Shown here in pieces: positions 13,625-16,687 of a stretch of DNA of 16,687 bases. The notes under the pieces are model-generated. The model saw nothing but the letters and a program-made list of their open reading frames with translations. It did no database searches and was not told where the DNA came from. Position numbers and translations under genes: made by a program. How positions within the stretch are numbered: the stretch's first letter is position 1; every line of letters starts with the position of its first letter. Source of the stretch: Cyclobacteriaceae bacterium (GTDB taxonomy: Bacteria > Bacteroidota > Bacteroidia > Cytophagales > Cyclobacteriaceae); assembly GCA_030589835.1 (NCBI GenBank), contig JAUUZS010000017.1, positions 1 to 16,687 on the forward strand, read 5' to 3'.

Positions 13625-13660
13625 TTTCATATGAAATTTCATTAACTTTCGAATGAAAGT
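13625..13660. promoter_or_regulatory. Two adjacent dyads upstream of the activase gene
   Basis: A perfect 12-base palindrome TTTCATATGAAA (13625-13636) and a hairpin-like dyad ACTTTC-GAAT-GAAAGT (13645-13660) lie 18 to 53 bases before the start codon. They are candidate operators for the glycyl-radical operon. No TAnnTTTG box was found. Confidence 0.35.
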
Positions 13661-13677
13661 AAACTTTTAATTTTTTA

Positions 13678-14574
13678 ATGCTTAATATTTTTAACATACA
13701 GCGGTTTTCTACCCATGATGGTGAGGGCATACGAACCAATGTGTTTTTTAAAGGGTGTCCCTTGAAATGTCCTTGGTGCAGTAATCCAGAGAGTAGATCT
13801 AGCAAACCAAATTTATTGTATGATCAGCGATTGTGCCAGGGTTTTCAGGAATGCGTAAAGGCATCAAATGGGGAATTGCAATATGATCGGGAAAAATTGA
13901 TCATCGATCATAATGCGATTACTGATGTTGAAAAATTGAGAGCTATTTGTCCGGCCAAAGCCCTTTCTGTCGCCGGTGAAGCGAAAACGGTTGAGCAGAT
14001 TCTGGAAGCCATTAAAAAGGACTTGCCCTTTTATACACACAGCAATGGCGGAGTTACCCTGACCGGTGGCGAGCCTTTTGCGCAAAACGGGTACTTACTT
14101 GACCTGGTCAAAGAGCTAAAAGCAAAAGGCATTGATATAGCGGTAGAGACTTCGCTGCATATGCCCTGGGACCGTATTGAGCCATATGTGAATCTAATAG
14201 ATTGTTGGCTGGCGGATTTAAAGCATGTGGATATTAAAAAATTCAAAAAATATACCGGTGGCAGTGTAGACTTGGTGATGGACAACCTACACAAATTGGA
14301 TGCCTTAAATGCAAATGTTATTGTTCGGATTCCGGTGATACCGGGATTCAATCATACGTTGCCAGAAATGAAGCGTATCATTGATTTTGCTGCTACGCTG
14401 CAATCGGTGAATGAACTTCATTTTATGCCTTACCACGCCTTTGGTGAAGGCAAATATAGTTTGATGGGTTTGGATTATACCTATGCAACCAATACTCAGC
14501 TACTGTCTGAGGAAATAGAAAATATTACAAATTACACTAAGTCAAAAGGCTTAGATTTTAAAATAGGGGGATAA
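13678..14574 (+). CDS. Glycyl-radical enzyme activase (radical SAM, PflA-type)
   Basis: A 298-residue radical-SAM enzyme that uses a [4Fe-4S] cluster and S-adenosylmethionine to place a glycyl radical on its partner. Signatures: FSTHDGEGIRTNVFFKGCPL (10-29), the cluster motif C27xxxC31xxC34, GGVTLTGGEPFAQ (124-136) and the DLKHVD block (180-185). Most GRE activases of this length carry two more [4Fe-4S] clusters in an insert after the SAM motif. Here that insert (about 48-100) keeps only C53, C59 and C91; positions expected to be Cys read Phe56 and Ser63, and the second cluster motif is reduced to one Cys. The partner enzyme starts one base after the stop codon. The ATG at 13678 is preferred because the canonical N-terminal strand begins there, although no Shine-Dalgarno is seen. 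Confidence 0.94.
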   Translation: MLNIFNIQRFSTHDGEGIRTNVFFKGCPLKCPWCSNPESRSSKPNLLYDQRLCQGFQECVKASNGELQYDREKLIIDHNAITDVEKLRAICPAKALSVAGEAKTVEQILEAIKKDLPFYTHSNGGVTLTGGEPFAQNGYLLDLVKELKAKGIDIAVETSLHMPWDRIEPYVNLIDCWLADLKHVDIKKFKKYTGGSVDLVMDNLHKLDALNANVIVRIPVIPGFNHTLPEMKRIIDFAATLQSVNELHFMPYHAFGEGKYSLMGLDYTYATNTQLLSEEIENITNYTKSKGLDFKIGG

Positions 14575-14575
14575 T

Positions 14576-16687
14576 ATGGTACTAGATCAGAAAACGTATA
14601 AAGTAAGTGAGCGCATTGCAAAATTGAAGGAAAAGGTGCGCTCTGTAAAGCCATCCGTGTGTACGGAACGGGCGAAGATATATACAGAAGCATACCGACA
14701 GCACGAAAGCAAACCGGTGATTGTGAAAAGAGCCCTGGCACTGGAAAAAGCCCTGAACGAGATGAGTATTTTCATCGATGAAGGGGAGCTTATTGTGGGC
14801 AACCATTCCTCACAACTTAGGGCTGCTCCAATCTTTCCTGAATATGCCGTTGCATGGATCCAAAAGGAATTGGATGAGTTTGATAAACGTCCGGGGGATG
14901 CATTTTTTCTTACCGATCAGCATAAAGAAGACCTGAAGGAAATCTGTAATTGGTGGGAAGGGAAGACCCTGATCGAAAAAGGCTATGCACTCATGTCAGA
15001 TTCTGTAAAGGAGATTCATGAAGCCGGGATCATACGAGCTGAGGGAAACCTCACCTCCGGAGATGCACATATCGCCGTTAATTTTGATAAAATATTGCAC
15101 ATTGGGCTCGATGGATATTTAAAGGAGATCAAAGAACAGCGCAAACTTTTAACCCTATCTGACCATAAAAACTTAAAGAAGGAGCAGTTTTATAAATCCC
15201 TGGAGCTTGGTCTTTTGGCATTAAAATCCTTTATCCAACGCTTTGCAAAATTAGCATTGGAAAAGAGCAAATCGACATCAGAATCCGAAAGGAAAAATGA
15301 ATTATTGACCATTGCCTCCAATTGCGATCAGATATCCCAATACGCGCCGACAGGATTTTATCAGGCCTTGCAGCTTGTGTATTTTGTGCAACTGGTGCTG
15401 CAAATCGAAAGCAACGGCCATTCGGTATCTTTGGGAAGAATGGATCAATATTTATTCAGATTCTACCGAGAGGATATGCTGTTGGGAAAAATCAGTTCGG
15501 AGTTTGCTGTGGAGCTTCTCGAAAATACATGGATCAAATTGCTTTCTATCAATAAAATCCGATCCTGGTCACACACGAGGTACTCGGCTGGAAGTCCGCT
15601 ATATCAAAACGTAACTATTGGAGGGCAGAAGACAGACGGCAGTGACGCCGTTAACGATCTTAGCTATCTCATTCTACAATCCGTAGGCAATATGCAACTC
15701 ACACAACCTAACTTGTCTGTACGATTTCATAAAAATATCAGCGATCATTTTTTGCAGGAGTGTATCAACGTGATTGAAAAAGGATTTGGCATGCCCGCAT
15801 TCAATAATGATGAAATTGTAATCCCTTCACTGATAGAGCTGGGAGTTGAAGAAGAAGACGCCTACAATTATTCGGCCATTGGCTGTATAGAGATCGCCGT
15901 ACCGGGCAAGTGGGGATACCGCTGTACAGGCATGAGTTTTCTGAATTTTATGCGGGTATTACTTGCTGCCATGAATGATGGAAAAGATACGATGTCCGGG
16001 AAAACATTTTTTAAAGGAGATGGTCAATTTACAGAATTCAACAATTTTGAGGAATTGATGCTGGCATGGAAGCATCAGGTAGTTGAATATACCAAAGCAA
16101 CCGTAGAAATTGATACGGCTATCGATACCGCGCTGGAAGAAAACGCTCAGGATATCTTGTGCTCTGCCTTTGTTGATAATTGTATAGCAGAGGGTAAGAC
16201 CATCAAAGAAGGTGGGTCAAAATATGATTTCGTATCCGGTTTGCAGGTAGGCATAGCCAACCTGGGAAATTCTTTGGCGGCGATTAAGAAGCTGGTATTT
16301 GATGAAGCGAGGATTTCTAAAGAAGAATTAATGAGGCATCTGCAAAGCAATTTTGAAGAAGAAGGAGGAGAGAAGATACGCCAGATACTACTTAATTTTG
16401 CTCCCAAATTTGGAAACGATGATGACGAAGTAGATCAATTGCTCATCAGGGCATATATGGATTACATCGATGAGTTGGAAAATCATCATACAACCAGATT
16501 TGGCAAGGGTCCGATTGGCTGTAAGTATTATCCCGGGACATCAAGCATTTCTGCTAATGTGCCTTCCGGTTCAGTAGTTCCTGCCACACCCGATGGAAGA
16601 AAGGCTGGAACTCCGCTTGCAGAAGGCTGCTCACCAACATCAGGATCAGATATTTTAGGACCCACAGCAGTTTTTAAGTCGGTATCC
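14576..16687 (+). CDS. Glycyl radical enzyme (PFL/dehydratase superfamily), C-terminus cut by window end
   Basis: The frame is open from the ATG at 14576 to the last base, 704 codons; the family is usually about 780-850 residues, so the C-terminal glycyl-radical loop (RVxGY-like) is beyond the window. AGGGGG (14565-14570) is a good Shine-Dalgarno five bases before the start. The active-site thiyl residue is C437 (codon 15884-15886) in IGCIEIAVPGKWGYRCTGM, followed by E439: the Cys-x-Glu pair of dehydratases, decarboxylases and lyases rather than the Cys-Cys of true pyruvate formate-lyase. H165 (SGDAHIA) sits where glycerol dehydratase has a substrate histidine. ATPDGRKAGTPLAEG and GPTAVFKSV close the visible part. 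The aspartate that follows the Cys region in glycerol/diol dehydratases has no clear equivalent. The substrate is unknown. It acts anaerobically, after activation by the preceding gene product. Confidence 0.93.
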   Translation, partial: MVLDQKTYKVSERIAKLKEKVRSVKPSVCTERAKIYTEAYRQHESKPVIVKRALALEKALNEMSIFIDEGELIVGNHSSQLRAAPIFPEYAVAWIQKELDEFDKRPGDAFFLTDQHKEDLKEICNWWEGKTLIEKGYALMSDSVKEIHEAGIIRAEGNLTSGDAHIAVNFDKILHIGLDGYLKEIKEQRKLLTLSDHKNLKKEQFYKSLELGLLALKSFIQRFAKLALEKSKSTSESERKNELLTIASNCDQISQYAPTGFYQALQLVYFVQLVLQIESNGHSVSLGRMDQYLFRFYREDMLLGKISSEFAVELLENTWIKLLSINKIRSWSHTRYSAGSPLYQNVTIGGQKTDGSDAVNDLSYLILQSVGNMQLTQPNLSVRFHKNISDHFLQECINVIEKGFGMPAFNNDEIVIPSLIELGVEEEDAYNYSAIGCIEIAVPGKWGYRCTGMSFLNFMRVLLAAMNDGKDTMSGKTFFKGDGQFTEFNNFEELMLAWKHQVVEYTKATVEIDTAIDTALEENAQDILCSAFVDNCIAEGKTIKEGGSKYDFVSGLQVGIANLGNSLAAIKKLVFDEARISKEELMRHLQSNFEEEGGEKIRQILLNFAPKFGNDDDEVDQLLIRAYMDYIDELENHHTTRFGKGPIGCKYYPGTSSISANVPSGSVVPATPDGRKAGTPLAEGCSPTSGSDILGPTAVFKSVS

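Noticed and set aside
13465..13656. Open frame of 63 codons overlapping MITE-like element 2
   Set aside because: It begins inside the element and reads through its terminal repeat; most likely chance.
14576..14600. True pyruvate formate-lyase (pflB) as the identity of the last gene
   Set aside because: The active-site region has Gly-Cys-Ile-Glu instead of the Cys-Cys pair of pyruvate formate-lyase.
1..16687. CRISPR array, tRNA, rRNA or a complete insertion sequence
   Set aside because: No regularly spaced direct repeats, no cloverleaf-like sequence and no transposase gene were seen on reading both strands.

Overview
The window is bacterial DNA, almost certainly from the phylum Bacteroidota (a Saprospiria/Cytophagia/Sphingobacteria-like lineage is plausible; the genus cannot be named). 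The evidence is low GC with AT-rich spacers, several start-proximal promoters of the Bacteroidota form TAnnTTTG instead of TATAAT, few Shine-Dalgarno sequences, a dimeric GlyRS whose wording is that of Bacteroidota enzymes, and small toxin-antitoxin proteins of a type common in that phylum.

Layout. 1-1701 (minus): ammonium transporter amt followed by a truncated PII signal protein, a nitrogen-sensing pair. 2031-2240 (plus): a small zinc-ribbon protein. 2342-3770 (minus): a two-gene unit, EamA/DMT exporter plus a DUF3592-like membrane protein. 3771-4282: a spacer with a GC-rich, hairpin-rich island. 4283-5043: a small secreted protein convergent with a SpoIIAA/STAS-like protein that may carry an N-terminal frameshift. 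5660-7603 (plus): a CPA2 cation/proton antiporter with a cytoplasmic RCK-like tail. 7736-7876: a MITE-like element abutting the stop codon of the first of two tandem bacteriohemerythrin genes (7876-8912, minus). 9187-10650 (plus): glycyl-tRNA synthetase. 10814-11680 (plus): MtfA/M90-type metallopeptidase.

11700-13590 is an accessory patch: a HEPN/MNT toxin-antitoxin pair (mntA-hepT) bracketed by two inverted copies of a palindromic repeat, REP-like hairpins, a RelE/ParE-type toxin with its antitoxin, and a second MITE-like element sharing terminal inverted repeats with the first. 13678 to the window end (plus) is a glycyl-radical-enzyme operon: a radical-SAM activase, then the glycyl radical enzyme, cut off by the window end before its C-terminal glycine loop.

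Functional themes are nitrogen sensing (amt-PII), oxygen or redox handling (two hemerythrins, one with a consensus FNR-type palindrome just upstream), anaerobic radical chemistry (GRE plus activase) and mobile or selfish DNA. The observations most worth following are the activase, which has lost most auxiliary-cluster cysteines; the GRE, which has the dehydratase-type Cys-x-Glu motif in an unfamiliar setting; the repeat-bracketed mntA-hepT module; and the MITE family with one insertion exactly at a stop codon. No RNA gene, CRISPR array or complete insertion sequence was found. All family assignments come from reading motifs; no database search was run.
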